DNA of 49,329 bases from Candidatus Enterocloster faecavium (lineage in GTDB: Bacteria > Bacillota > Clostridia > Lachnospirales > Lachnospiraceae), in the NCBI GenBank assembly GCA_019118585.1, contig DWYS01000058.1, forward strand, positions 1 to 49,329, written 5' to 3'. Both the position numbers and the translations under genes were made by a program. Position 1 is the stretch's first letter. Each line of letters opens with the position of its first letter. The notes below the pieces were generated by a model, which was not told where the DNA came from, did not search any database, and saw nothing but the letters and a program-made list of their open reading frames with translations. Below, one piece after another: positions 1-6,600 of this stretch.

Positions 1-1
1 G

Positions 2-70
2 GATTGTTCCTTTCTGGAAGATCTTCTTCCATGGTCAGAAAAACTTCCGGCGGAAATCCGTAAAGCCTAA
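2..70 (+). CDS. C-terminal fragment of probable IS66-family transposase (partial, 5' end outside window)
   Basis: An open frame of 22 codons enters from the left edge and stops with TAA at 68-70. The tail DCSFLEDLLPWSEKLPAEIR has the acidic-Leu-Leu-Pro-Trp-Ser pattern I associate with the IS66 C-terminal element. It is too short for the ORF track. The other frames here are less protein-like. It could instead be the end of an unrelated gene; the nearby hairpin and terminal-repeat-like sequence favour the transposase reading. Confidence 0.5.
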   Translation, partial: DCSFLEDLLPWSEKLPAEIRKA

Positions 71-75
71 ATATT

Positions 76-96
76 GGTGGCTGCCAAGCAGCCGCC
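76..96. repeat. Hairpin inside the IS66 right end
   Basis: GGTGGCTGC and GCAGCCGCC form a 9-bp stem (one G-T pair) around a CAA loop, five bases after the transposase stop. There is no T-run after it on the + strand, so it is more likely a subterminal element of the insertion sequence than a standard terminator. Confidence 0.55.
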
Positions 97-131
97 TAAA
101 AATGTCAAGGTACTCGCTATTTGGCGTTTAC

Positions 132-507
132 ATTATGTCCGTCTGCATTTCAGGATACATAAATATGTGATACGGGGGATATTGGGAAATTATCTGAAGG
201 GAAAGAAAGGAACACGGGGGCATTCGGCTGGAAGATGGCCGGATGTTTTTTCATTTTACACGTTTTTACAGGAAACGGCAAAACAGCGAAATATTATCAA
301 AATTGGGATTAAAAGGGAATTGAAACGCACAGAAATATGCAAAAAAGCGCGAAAAATGGGCATTCTTCCCAAAGACTGCACGCATAAAAATCCAAAGTCT
401 GTCAGAGAAAGGTATTGAAAATATGAAGATATCGTGTTAGAATTCGTCTTGTAAATAAATGTGTTTTGGAAATTATGACTTGCTTCTAAGACATAATCGA
501 TATTATG
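132..507. other. AT-rich intergenic stretch without a convincing gene
   Basis: The ORF track offers 74..418 (+), but its start is a TTG without a ribosome site inside the IS66 end, and the product is basic and low in protein-like pattern, so I leave it out. The only structure seen is the palindrome at 490-509 and an extra copy of its arm (ATTATGTC) at 132-139, directly next to the IS66 end. Confidence 0.6.
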
Positions 508-509
508 TC
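490..509. repeat. 8-bp inverted repeat at the 3' end of the recombinase gene
   Basis: GACATAAT-CGAT-ATTATGTC is a perfect 8-bp inverted repeat with a 4-bp spacer. It overlaps the stop codon (508-510) of the tyrosine recombinase. It could be a weak transcription stop, a recombinase core site or a chance AT-rich palindrome. Its geometry is tighter than the usual 11-6-11 Xer core. Confidence 0.5.
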
Positions 510-1377
510 ACATATCCATTCTCATCCCCCATGTCTCCTTCCCCACCATCAGCCCCAGCTCCAGCTGTTTCAGGCAGACTTCCATGGTACTGAGCATGGT
601 GTACCTCCTGGTGGTTTCAATGCTGCTGTGGCCCAGAAAATCTGCCAGGCGCACCAGATCCTTTTCCTTCTCGTAATAGCACCTGGCAAAGAGGTGGCGG
701 AGATTATGGGGAAATACCTTGCTCTTCTTTACGCCTGCTGCAAAGCAGAGTTCCTTCATCTGAGCCCAGATGCTCCTCCGGTCCAGGGGACGTCCGGTTC
801 TGGCAATAAAAATACTCCCCTTCCGGATCTTCATGGCACTGCAGTATCGGCGCAGCAGTTCCCTGAGAGAGCCGGGCAGAAGGATCATCCGCGTTTTCCC
901 CTTGTTGCAGATCTGGACCGCCTTATTTTTCAGGGATTCCACGGTAATATATTTCAGCTCGCTCACACGGATTCCGGTCATCCCTATGGTCTGGATCAGG
1001 CAGGCCAGGCGCTTATTCCCCTGCTTCTCGGCCTCCAGCACCAATTTCCGGTACTCCTGGCGGGTCAGCTCCTTCTCCTCCTCCCGGAAAATCTGCCGCT
1101 GCAGCCGGCAGGTCCTGACACAGCATTCTCCCCTTCCCAGATACCTGAGATAGCAGTTCATGGCGATCACCATGGAATTGACGCTGCTGATCTTATAATG
1201 CTCCTTCAGGTATTCCTTGTAGCGGATGGCCGCTTCCGGGCTGATCGTCTCCCCTCCCAGGTACCCCAGAAAATGCCTGGCGTCCCTCATATACTTCTCC
1301 ACCGTGTTGCTGCTCTTCTCCTGCTTCTTCAGCCAGGCCCCAAAGGCCTCCAGCTGCTCCTTTTCATTCTCCATCAT
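508..1377 (-). CDS. Solitary tyrosine recombinase/integrase (XerC/D-like)
   Basis: This is a site-specific DNA strand-exchange enzyme of the phage-integrase family, about 289 residues. The N-terminal part is a SAM-like core-binding domain (KSSNTVEKYMRDARHFLGYL). The catalytic half shows the expected set: Arg in TGIRVSEL, Lys near NKGKTR, the HNLRH box, the second His in LGHSSIETT and the Tyr in RRYTML. The track start (1383) sits directly on the ribosome site AGAAGGAG, so Met3 (1377) or Met4 (1374) is a better start. It begins a few bases after TraX stops, so it looks like the last gene of that operon, which is unusual for an integrase. No phage genes or att sites are evident nearby. Its role could be a domesticated recombinase or a leftover of a mobile element. 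Confidence 0.88.
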   Translation of the reverse strand: MMENEKEQLEAFGAWLKKQEKSSNTVEKYMRDARHFLGYLGGETISPEAAIRYKEYLKEHYKISSVNSMVIAMNCYLRYLGRGECCVRTCRLQRQIFREEEKELTRQEYRKLVLEAEKQGNKRLACLIQTIGMTGIRVSELKYITVESLKNKAVQICNKGKTRMILLPGSLRELLRRYCSAMKIRKGSIFIARTGRPLDRRSIWAQMKELCFAAGVKKSKVFPHNLRHLFARCYYEKEKDLVRLADFLGHSSIETTRRYTMLSTMEVCLKQLELGLMVGKETWGMRMDM

Positions 1378-1389
1378 TTCCATCTCCTT

Positions 1390-2088
1390 CTACTTTAAAA
1401 TCATAAACCGGATTCCTGCAAGCACCGCCAGATGCACCGGATAAAACCAGTAGAAAAACATGGGATGAGGATTTCTCCCTCTCTGCCCGCTGTACATCCA
1501 AATGAAAACCAGGGACAGGGAGGTTGCCAAAAGCAGCTCCTGGCTGACAAACATCAGAAAAATGACCAGCGCTCCTGCCATCTGTCTGCCCCGGCTGTCT
1601 CTGGACCAGAAGAACCAGACAATCAGCAGCACTCCCATCACATCATAATCCGTGCGCAGTATCCATGCGATTATACTGCCCAGAAACGCGGCCCAGGCTA
1701 ATGCCATATCTTCCCAAAACTGCCCTTTCCCCCAGGCCATAGAGGAGAGCCACAGCACAGCCAGGCCGATGGCCAGCGTCCAGAATACATTTTGCCGGGG
1801 CATAAACACCGGGCTGCCCCAGAGAGCCAGGTCATAGGGGATCTCCGAAACCGCTCCCAGGAGCAGCAGACGCAGCAAATATCGCTTCCGGTCCCTGGTA
1901 TGGACAAATCCCTCAGCCAAAAGGAAACTGAAGATAATGAAAGCCGGCCTCCCCGCCTGGATCGCCATTTCCTCCAGGCGGGGAGCTTGTCCTGCCAGCG
2001 CAATTCCCATATGGTCCAGCGTCATAGAGAGGACGGCAAGCCACTTTAAAGCGGTTCCGTCAAGGCCTGAAAATGCTCTAGATTTCAA
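1390..2088 (-). CDS. TraX family membrane protein
   Basis: The 232-residue protein is almost entirely hydrophobic segments and starts with the family signature LKWLAVLSMTLDHMG. TraX is named after the F-plasmid protein that N-acetylates pilin, but chromosomal Bacillota members are widespread and of unknown role; they fall near the acyltransferase-3 type membrane enzymes. The start codon lies 11 bases inside the end of the upstream nitroreductase gene, so translation is probably coupled. The recombinase gene follows at once. There is no conjugation gene in the window, so a pilin-related function is not supported here. Confidence 0.85.
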   Translation of the reverse strand: MKSRAFSGLDGTALKWLAVLSMTLDHMGIALAGQAPRLEEMAIQAGRPAFIIFSFLLAEGFVHTRDRKRYLLRLLLLGAVSEIPYDLALWGSPVFMPRQNVFWTLAIGLAVLWLSSMAWGKGQFWEDMALAWAAFLGSIIAWILRTDYDVMGVLLIVWFFWSRDSRGRQMAGALVIFLMFVSQELLLATSLSLVFIWMYSGQRGRNPHPMFFYWFYPVHLAVLAGIRFMILK

Positions 2089-2938
2089 AGCTTCCCACCG
2101 CCCGGGCTCCCTCCGGCAGTCCGAGATCCTTCTGCTCCGGCTTCAGGTTCCAGGTACCGTGAAGCCCGCTCTGCCGGGTCATGACCATGGCGAAATGATG
2201 CATGACGATGCCTGTATTTAAAGCCCTGTTTTCCTCCGTAGTCATCTCGTCCTGCAGAATGATCAGATAAATCTCATGGCCGTCCATAATGAACCGGAAG
2301 GGCTGACGGTTCAGGGCCGTGGGAGCGCAGCAGGCCGCGATCAGGGCACGGTACAGGTTGGAATTTCTCGGCCACAGGTCAATCTGGGAGGGGATTCCCC
2401 ATTTCCCCTCGTAAACGGCATCCTCGATGTAAAGTTTGGGCGCGATCAGGCCGGAACGCTTTTTCATCTGAATATTGGATGGGCTCTTAATGTCAATCCG
2501 CATGGTACCCAGTTCTGCCTTCTCATATCCGTAGGCGATCAGCGCCGCTGGCTGTTTATCGGAAATGATTCCCAGCTGTTCCTTCAGCTTCGCCCCGTCC
2601 AGAATGGTGATCCAGCAGCTTCCAAGCCCCAGCTGGGTCAGCTTCAGGACCATATCCTCCCCCACAAATCCGGCATTTTCCAGGGCCAGCTCCTTCTCCT
2701 CCGTCAGAAGGATCATGTAGTAGGGCGCTTCCACCATAAAGCCGTGGTATCCCGCACAGCCGGAAAGCTGCTCCAGAACGTCGCCTTCAAAGTACCGCCA
2801 TTCCACAGCAGTGCCCGGCGTAAGGCATTCACAGTGCTTTCCATAGTCCTCGATCTCACTTTGTAGCTTGTCAGAAATCTTCTTCGCTGTAAAAGAGCGG
2901 ACCGATTTTCGGGCAATGGCCAAATCGTAATAGTTCAT
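2078..2938 (-). CDS. Nitroreductase family protein (tandem-domain type)
   Basis: An FMN-dependent nitroreductase-like protein of about 286 residues. The N-terminus DLAIARKSVRSF is the family's Arg-Ser-Val-Arg FMN-phosphate contact, and GLGSCWI marks the second half of the first domain. A second nitroreductase-like segment (CCAPTALNRQPFRF) follows near residue 210, as in the putative TM-nitroreductase family with two half-domains in one chain. I start at Met4 (2938): the first ATG is part of the AAGGATG ribosome site and the second has AAGGA eight bases upstream. Substrate is unknown. It leads the operon with TraX and the recombinase and has a clear promoter at 2994-3022. Confidence 0.85.
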   Translation of the reverse strand: MNYYDLAIARKSVRSFTAKKISDKLQSEIEDYGKHCECLTPGTAVEWRYFEGDVLEQLSGCAGYHGFMVEAPYYMILLTEEKELALENAGFVGEDMVLKLTQLGLGSCWITILDGAKLKEQLGIISDKQPAALIAYGYEKAELGTMRIDIKSPSNIQMKKRSGLIAPKLYIEDAVYEGKWGIPSQIDLWPRNSNLYRALIAACCAPTALNRQPFRFIMDGHEIYLIILQDEMTTEENRALNTGIVMHHFAMVMTRQSGLHGTWNLKPEQKDLGLPEGARAVGSFEI

Positions 2939-2993
2939 AAACACCATCCTTTCTTTATAAAAAATATGAAATCGTCAAACATTTTGTAATATA

Positions 2994-3022
2994 ATTTTAT
3001 TAAATTCACACAAAACAGTCAA
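2994..3022 (-). promoter_or_regulatory. Sigma-A promoter for nitroreductase-TraX-recombinase operon
   Basis: On the minus strand TTGACT, 17 bases, then TAAAAT. It lies about 60 bases upstream of the nitroreductase start in an AT-rich gap. No other promoter is visible before the TraX and recombinase genes. Confidence 0.7.
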
Positions 3023-3058
3023 GTGTATTTCACGGAAAGAATGCTGCACAGCGCCAAA

Positions 3059-3096
3059 GGCGCCCCGGCAGACCTTTTGCAGCCTGCCGGGGCGCC
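3059..3096 (-). terminator. Terminator of leuA
   Basis: A perfect 13-bp stem, GGCGCCCCGGCAG with CTGCCGGGGCGCC, around a 12-base loop, begins about 30 bases after the leuA stop. The following T-run on the minus strand is short (TTTGG), so the stem carries most of the stopping power. Confidence 0.75.
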
Positions 3097-3126
3097 CCCT
3101 GTATTCCTGATAGGATTTTTATACAA

Positions 3127-4794
3127 TTAGTAGAACAGACGGTTCACCGCGCTGAAGATGCCGCGGATGGACGCTCTGGTAATGTTGGAGCTGACTCCTA
3201 CGCCGTAGGTTACCCGGCCGGTGGCCTGATCCATCAGATGGATGTAGGAAGCAGCCTGGGCTCCGGAACCGGCCGTCAGCGCATGCTCGCTGTAATCCAG
3301 CACCTTGATCTGAATGCCAAGGGCATCTTCCATGCCTCTCTGCACCGCATCGATAGGTCCATTTCCAACACCGTCAAAGGTCTTCTCGATGCCGTGGTCG
3401 GTATAGGTAACGTGGGCCAGGGTGGAGAACTCTCCATCTCCTGTCTCGGTATCGGTGATGCGGCATCTGCGGAAATGAAGGGGTTCCTTCCGATCCAGAT
3501 ACTCTTTGCGGAATTCCTCCATGATCTGCTCAGGAGCCACCTCGCCCTGCTGCTCCGCAATCTTCTGGATCACATCCGCAAATTCCTTGTGCATGCCCTT
3601 AGGCAGCTTGAAGCCGTAGAAGGTATCCATCACAAAGGCTACGCCGCCCTTTCCGGACTGGCTGTTGATGCGGACCACAGGCTCGTACTTGCGGCCGATA
3701 TCTGCCGGGTCGATCGGAAGATAGGGAACTTCCCAGTAAGGATTCTTCCGCTCCTCCATGGCATGCATGCCCTTGTTGATGGCATCCTGGTGAGAGCCGG
3801 AGAATGCGGTAAACACCAGCTTGCCTGCATAGGGGTGTCTGGGCGGAATCTCCATCTTGGTGCAGCGCTCGTAAACCTCTGCGATCTCCCGCACATTTTC
3901 AATGTTTAACTCAGGGTTGATGCCCTGGGAGAACATATTGTAAGCAATGGTCAGCACATCTACATTTCCGGTGCGCTCGCCGTTTCCAAACAGCGTTCCC
4001 TCCACACGGTCCGCTCCTGCCAGAAGCGCCAGCTCCGTAGCAGCCACTCCTTCGCCTCTGTCATTGTGAGGATGCACACTCAAAATGATGCTCTCACGGT
4101 TCTTGAAGTGGGTATTCATCCACTCGATCTGATCTGCATACACGTTGGGCGTGGTCATCTCCACCGTGGAGGGCAGGTTGAGGATGATCGGATTCTCCTT
4201 GGTAGCGCCCCAGGTCTCCTGAACTGCGGTACAGATATCAAGGGCAAAATCCAGCTCCGTTCCGGTAAAGCTCTCCGGTGAATACTCCAGGATAATCTTG
4301 GTATCGCACTCTGCGGCATAGCGCTGTACCAGCTTCGTCCCTACAACCGCAATGTCTTTGATCTCCTCTTTGTCCTTATGGAATACCACATCTCTCTGAA
4401 GAGTGGAAGTGGAATTGTAAATATGAACGATCGCCCTGGGAAGACCTTTTATGGCCTCGAAGGTTCTCTTGATCAAATGCTCCCGGCACTGCACCAGCAC
4501 CTGAACGGTCACATCATCGGGGATCAGTTTCCGCTCGATCAAGGTTCTCAGAAAATCAAATTCGATCTGGGAAGCGGAAGGGAATCCCACCTCGATCTCC
4601 TTAAAGCCCAGTTTCACCAGAAGATTGAACATCTCAACCTTCTCCTCCACCACCATGGGCTCTACCAGCGCCTGGTTTCCATCCCGCAGATCCACGCTGC
4701 ACCAGATGGGAGCCTTCTGGATCTCCTTGTCCGGCCAGGTTCTCTCCGGAAAATGCACAACGGGAACACGTTTATATCTCTGATAATTTAACAT
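3127..4794 (-). CDS. leuA: 2-isopropylmalate synthase
   Basis: It condenses acetyl-CoA with 2-oxoisovalerate in the first committed step of leucine synthesis. The 555-residue chain has the TIM-barrel HMGL-like core with DLRDGNQAL near the N-terminus (metal and substrate contacts), HPHNDRGEG in the barrel (metal His pair) and GNGERTGNVD. The C-terminal 130 or so residues match the allosteric LeuA dimer domain that binds leucine. Length and N-terminus (NYQRYKRVPVV) fit the shorter-regulated type 2 group. I choose the second Met (4794), because GGAGG lies eight bases before it and overlaps the first ATG. No leuB, leuC or leuD is adjacent, so it stands alone. A promoter and long leader precede it. 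Confidence 0.95.
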   Translation of the reverse strand: MLNYQRYKRVPVVHFPERTWPDKEIQKAPIWCSVDLRDGNQALVEPMVVEEKVEMFNLLVKLGFKEIEVGFPSASQIEFDFLRTLIERKLIPDDVTVQVLVQCREHLIKRTFEAIKGLPRAIVHIYNSTSTLQRDVVFHKDKEEIKDIAVVGTKLVQRYAAECDTKIILEYSPESFTGTELDFALDICTAVQETWGATKENPIILNLPSTVEMTTPNVYADQIEWMNTHFKNRESIILSVHPHNDRGEGVAATELALLAGADRVEGTLFGNGERTGNVDVLTIAYNMFSQGINPELNIENVREIAEVYERCTKMEIPPRHPYAGKLVFTAFSGSHQDAINKGMHAMEERKNPYWEVPYLPIDPADIGRKYEPVVRINSQSGKGGVAFVMDTFYGFKLPKGMHKEFADVIQKIAEQQGEVAPEQIMEEFRKEYLDRKEPLHFRRCRITDTETGDGEFSTLAHVTYTDHGIEKTFDGVGNGPIDAVQRGMEDALGIQIKVLDYSEHALTAGSGAQAASYIHLMDQATGRVTYGVGVSSNITRASIRGIFSAVNRLFY

Positions 4795-5057
4795 AACTTT
4801 TTCCTCCATTCATCTTTCATCACAGCTCCTGTGGAGCCTTTCTTTCGGTTGTCTTCCGCTTGTCCTGCGTTTCTGCTTTTCTCGATCGTCCTCAGCCCAG
4901 GACGGGCAGTCGCTCCACTACACCGTAATGTCTGACGATGAACAGAACTACTTTTAATGGTTCAGCCCCATCTTTCATCATTCCTTTTCTCTGAATCTCA
5001 TCCCGCGGCAGCGTTTGGAAGGGGCAGCCCTCCCCCTGCTTTGGGTGCGTGATATTT
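4795..5057 (-). promoter_or_regulatory. Long leader of leuA (about 255 nt), candidate attenuator
   Basis: From the predicted start near 5051 to the leuA ATG there are roughly 255 bases. In order the leader RNA shows a GGGG...CCCC hairpin, a mini-ORF rich in Val and Leu, a hairpin CGTCCT-GGGCTG-AGGACG that straddles the mini-ORF stop codon, and a small GCTCC-ACA-GGAGC hairpin close to the leuA ribosome site. I looked for a T-box: the segment CGCTGCCGCGGG resembles only part of the GGGTGGNACCGCG motif and I do not accept it. Confidence 0.45.
4892..4981 (-). CDS. Putative leader peptide of leuA, 29 residues, branched-chain rich
   Basis: The reading frame from ATG 4981 encodes 29 residues, of which 11 are Leu, Val or Ile (KVVLFIVRHYGVVERLPVLG). 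It stops inside a hairpin about 100 bases before leuA. The track's longer version (64 residues from a TTG at 5086) is unlikely, because that TTG is the -35 box of the leuA promoter. The ribosome site (AAAAGGA) lies very close to the first ATG of the ATGATG pair, so translation is not assured. The amino-acid bias fits a ribosome-mediated attenuator, but this remains a hypothesis. Confidence 0.4.
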   Translation of the reverse strand: MMKDGAEPLKVVLFIVRHYGVVERLPVLG

Positions 5058-5086
5058 ATTATAACACAGGCTTCAAAATCCGGCAA
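5058..5086 (-). promoter_or_regulatory. Sigma-A promoter for leuA
   Basis: Minus strand TTGCCG, 17 bases, TATAAT (perfect -10). Predicted start near 5051. Confidence 0.75.
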
Positions 5087-5195
5087 GGCGGAGGCATCCT
5101 TCCCGGTATTCCCAATAGTTATAGGAGCTATGACTTGCTAGGGGCGGAAGGGACTCTGATAAGTATTTGCTTATATGTATAATCTGAAACCTAAT

Positions 5196-5224
5196 TAGAC
5201 GTTTTTCCTTACATAATTTATACT
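5196..5224 (+). promoter_or_regulatory. Candidate promoter for the SLC13 permease-esterase pair
   Basis: TAGACG, 17 bases, TATACT, about 65 bases before the permease ATG. A short inverted repeat TTATA-TG-TATAA lies 25 bases upstream near 5171-5182 and could be part of a LysR-type site. Confidence 0.5.
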
Positions 5225-5289
5225 ATTATTACAATTTAATCTTCCGGCCGGAAGCAGGAACCATCATTTTTAATAATAGGAGATTCATT

Positions 5290-6582
5290 ATGAATGTACA
5301 ATTTACCATCTGCATTATAATCTTTATCTTAATGATTTTGGGCTATATGCAGTCTAAGGTCTCTAAAACTGTAGTGGCTCTGACCGCTATGGTGGCCCTT
5401 GTCCTGACCGGCTGTCTGTCGGAGGAGGCGGCGCTGTCCGGATTCTCCAATTCCAATACCATTGTCATGGCAACCATGTTCATCGTATCCGAAGGACTCT
5501 CCAGAACCCAGGCGGTCCACAAGATATCCTCCATGGTAAACAAGATCAGCAATGGCTCTTTTACCAAGATCCTGATGGGCTATGTGGTAATCACCATGCT
5601 GCTGTCTCAGATTGCCGGCAGCTCTTCCGCTGCCTTCGCCATCATGTTCCCCATCGTCTGCGCTATGTGCGACAATATGGGCTTCTGCCGCTCCAAAATG
5701 CTGTTTGCCGTGGGCATGGTATCCATCAATACCTGCGCAATTCTTCCCATCGGAGGGAGCGCCGCCACCTTTTCCCAGTACAATGGTTTTCTGGAATCCT
5801 ACGGCGCTGCCGCTCAGTACCGTCTCGGATTCTGGGACCCCATGATTGCAAGACTGCCCAACCTGATTGCCATCTGTCTCTACTCTGCATTTCTGGCCCC
5901 CAAATTCAGTCCGGAACTGCCCAATGTAGACATTTCAGGCAAACAGAAAGGCAAGGAGCAGCAGGTTCTGGATCCATTCCGGGAATTTATGGGCTATGGA
6001 ACTTTCATTTTTGTAATCATCGGCCTTCTGCTTTCTGATACCCTGGGAGTTCCCTCCTGGATTTTCACCTTAATCGGAGCCCTGCTGCTGTGCGCCACCA
6101 AGGTTCTTTCCGCAAAAGATGCATATGCCGCTGCATCTCTGGGAGGAATCGTGATGATGTATGTCGGCGTTCTGGCAATGGGAAATGCCCTGACTGCTAC
6201 CGGTGCAGGCGAAGCCGTGGGAAATGCTGTAGCAAAGCTGGTAGGCAATACCAAGAACGGCTATGTGATCGGCCTGGTATTCTTTATAGCACCCTTTATT
6301 TTGACACAGTTCATGAACAACCGGGCGGTAAGCACCATCTTTGCCCCCATTTCCATCCTTACCTGCAATGCCATCGGATGTGATCCCATCGGCCCGCTTA
6401 TGCTGACGCTCTGCGGTTCCCTGGCTTCCTTTATGACTCCCATGGCTACTGCTACTGTAAATATGGTAATGGGATTGGCCGGATACAGCCAGAAGGACCT
6501 GATCAAAATGAGTATCCTTCCTTCCATCATTCTCATTATTGTAAATGTCCTGTGGATTATGACCATATATCCTGCATTTTAA
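5290..6582 (+). CDS. SLC13/DASS-type anion permease (ArsB/NhaD superfamily)
   Basis: A 430-residue integral membrane transporter with about ten or more hydrophobic segments. The second repeat carries the superfamily loop TQFMNNRAVSTIFAPI and the first has QIAGSSSAAFAIMFP at the equivalent place, as in Na+-coupled dicarboxylate and related carriers. The ribosome site AGGAG precedes ATG by seven bases. It is followed 18 bases later by a cytosolic esterase and then by a LysR regulator, so it probably imports the compound, likely an organic anion, that the esterase cleaves. Substrate cannot be read from sequence. A second member of the superfamily is at 30504-31826, but the two are only distantly alike. 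Confidence 0.85.
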   Translation: MNVQFTICIIIFILMILGYMQSKVSKTVVALTAMVALVLTGCLSEEAALSGFSNSNTIVMATMFIVSEGLSRTQAVHKISSMVNKISNGSFTKILMGYVVITMLLSQIAGSSSAAFAIMFPIVCAMCDNMGFCRSKMLFAVGMVSINTCAILPIGGSAATFSQYNGFLESYGAAAQYRLGFWDPMIARLPNLIAICLYSAFLAPKFSPELPNVDISGKQKGKEQQVLDPFREFMGYGTFIFVIIGLLLSDTLGVPSWIFTLIGALLLCATKVLSAKDAYAAASLGGIVMMYVGVLAMGNALTATGAGEAVGNAVAKLVGNTKNGYVIGLVFFIAPFILTQFMNNRAVSTIFAPISILTCNAIGCDPIGPLMLTLCGSLASFMTPMATATVNMVMGLAGYSQKDLIKMSILPSIILIIVNVLWIMTIYPAF

Positions 6583-6600
6583 TACGAGGAGGAGAGAAGA

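Larger units (their letters stand above)
1..131 (+). mobile_element. Right end of an IS66-family insertion sequence (truncated by window edge)
   Basis: Frame 2 from the window edge reads to a stop at 68-70 and ends in a tail (FLEDLLPWSEKLP) that resembles the C-terminal element of IS66 transposases. Five bases later comes a hairpin, and the stretch ending GGCGTTTAC at 131 reads on the other strand as GTAAACGCC, close in form to the GTAAGCG-type ends of IS66 elements. The rest of the element lies outside the window, so the left end, the matching terminal repeat and the target duplication cannot be tested. The family call rests on recalled motif form, not on a search. Confidence 0.55.

Noticed and set aside
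74-418. 114-residue + strand ORF
   Set aside because: TTG start without ribosome site inside the IS66 end, basic low-pattern product, no family resemblance.
505-1398. 297-residue + strand ORF opposite the recombinase
   Set aside because: Pro/Leu/His-rich shadow of the real gene on the minus strand.
1390-2088. TraX as evidence of a conjugative element
   Set aside because: Chromosomal TraX-like proteins are common in Bacillota and no relaxase, T4SS or plasmid gene is present.
2276-2866. 196-residue + strand ORF within the nitroreductase gene
   Set aside because: Shadow frame; the minus strand carries family motifs.
4990-5025. T-box riboswitch before leuA
   Set aside because: CGCTGCCGCGGG only partly matches GGGTGGNACCGCG; no specifier loop or terminator/antiterminator pair could be drawn.
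4892-5086. 64-residue version of the leuA leader ORF
   Set aside because: Its TTG start is the -35 box of the leuA promoter, so this part is not transcribed with leuA.
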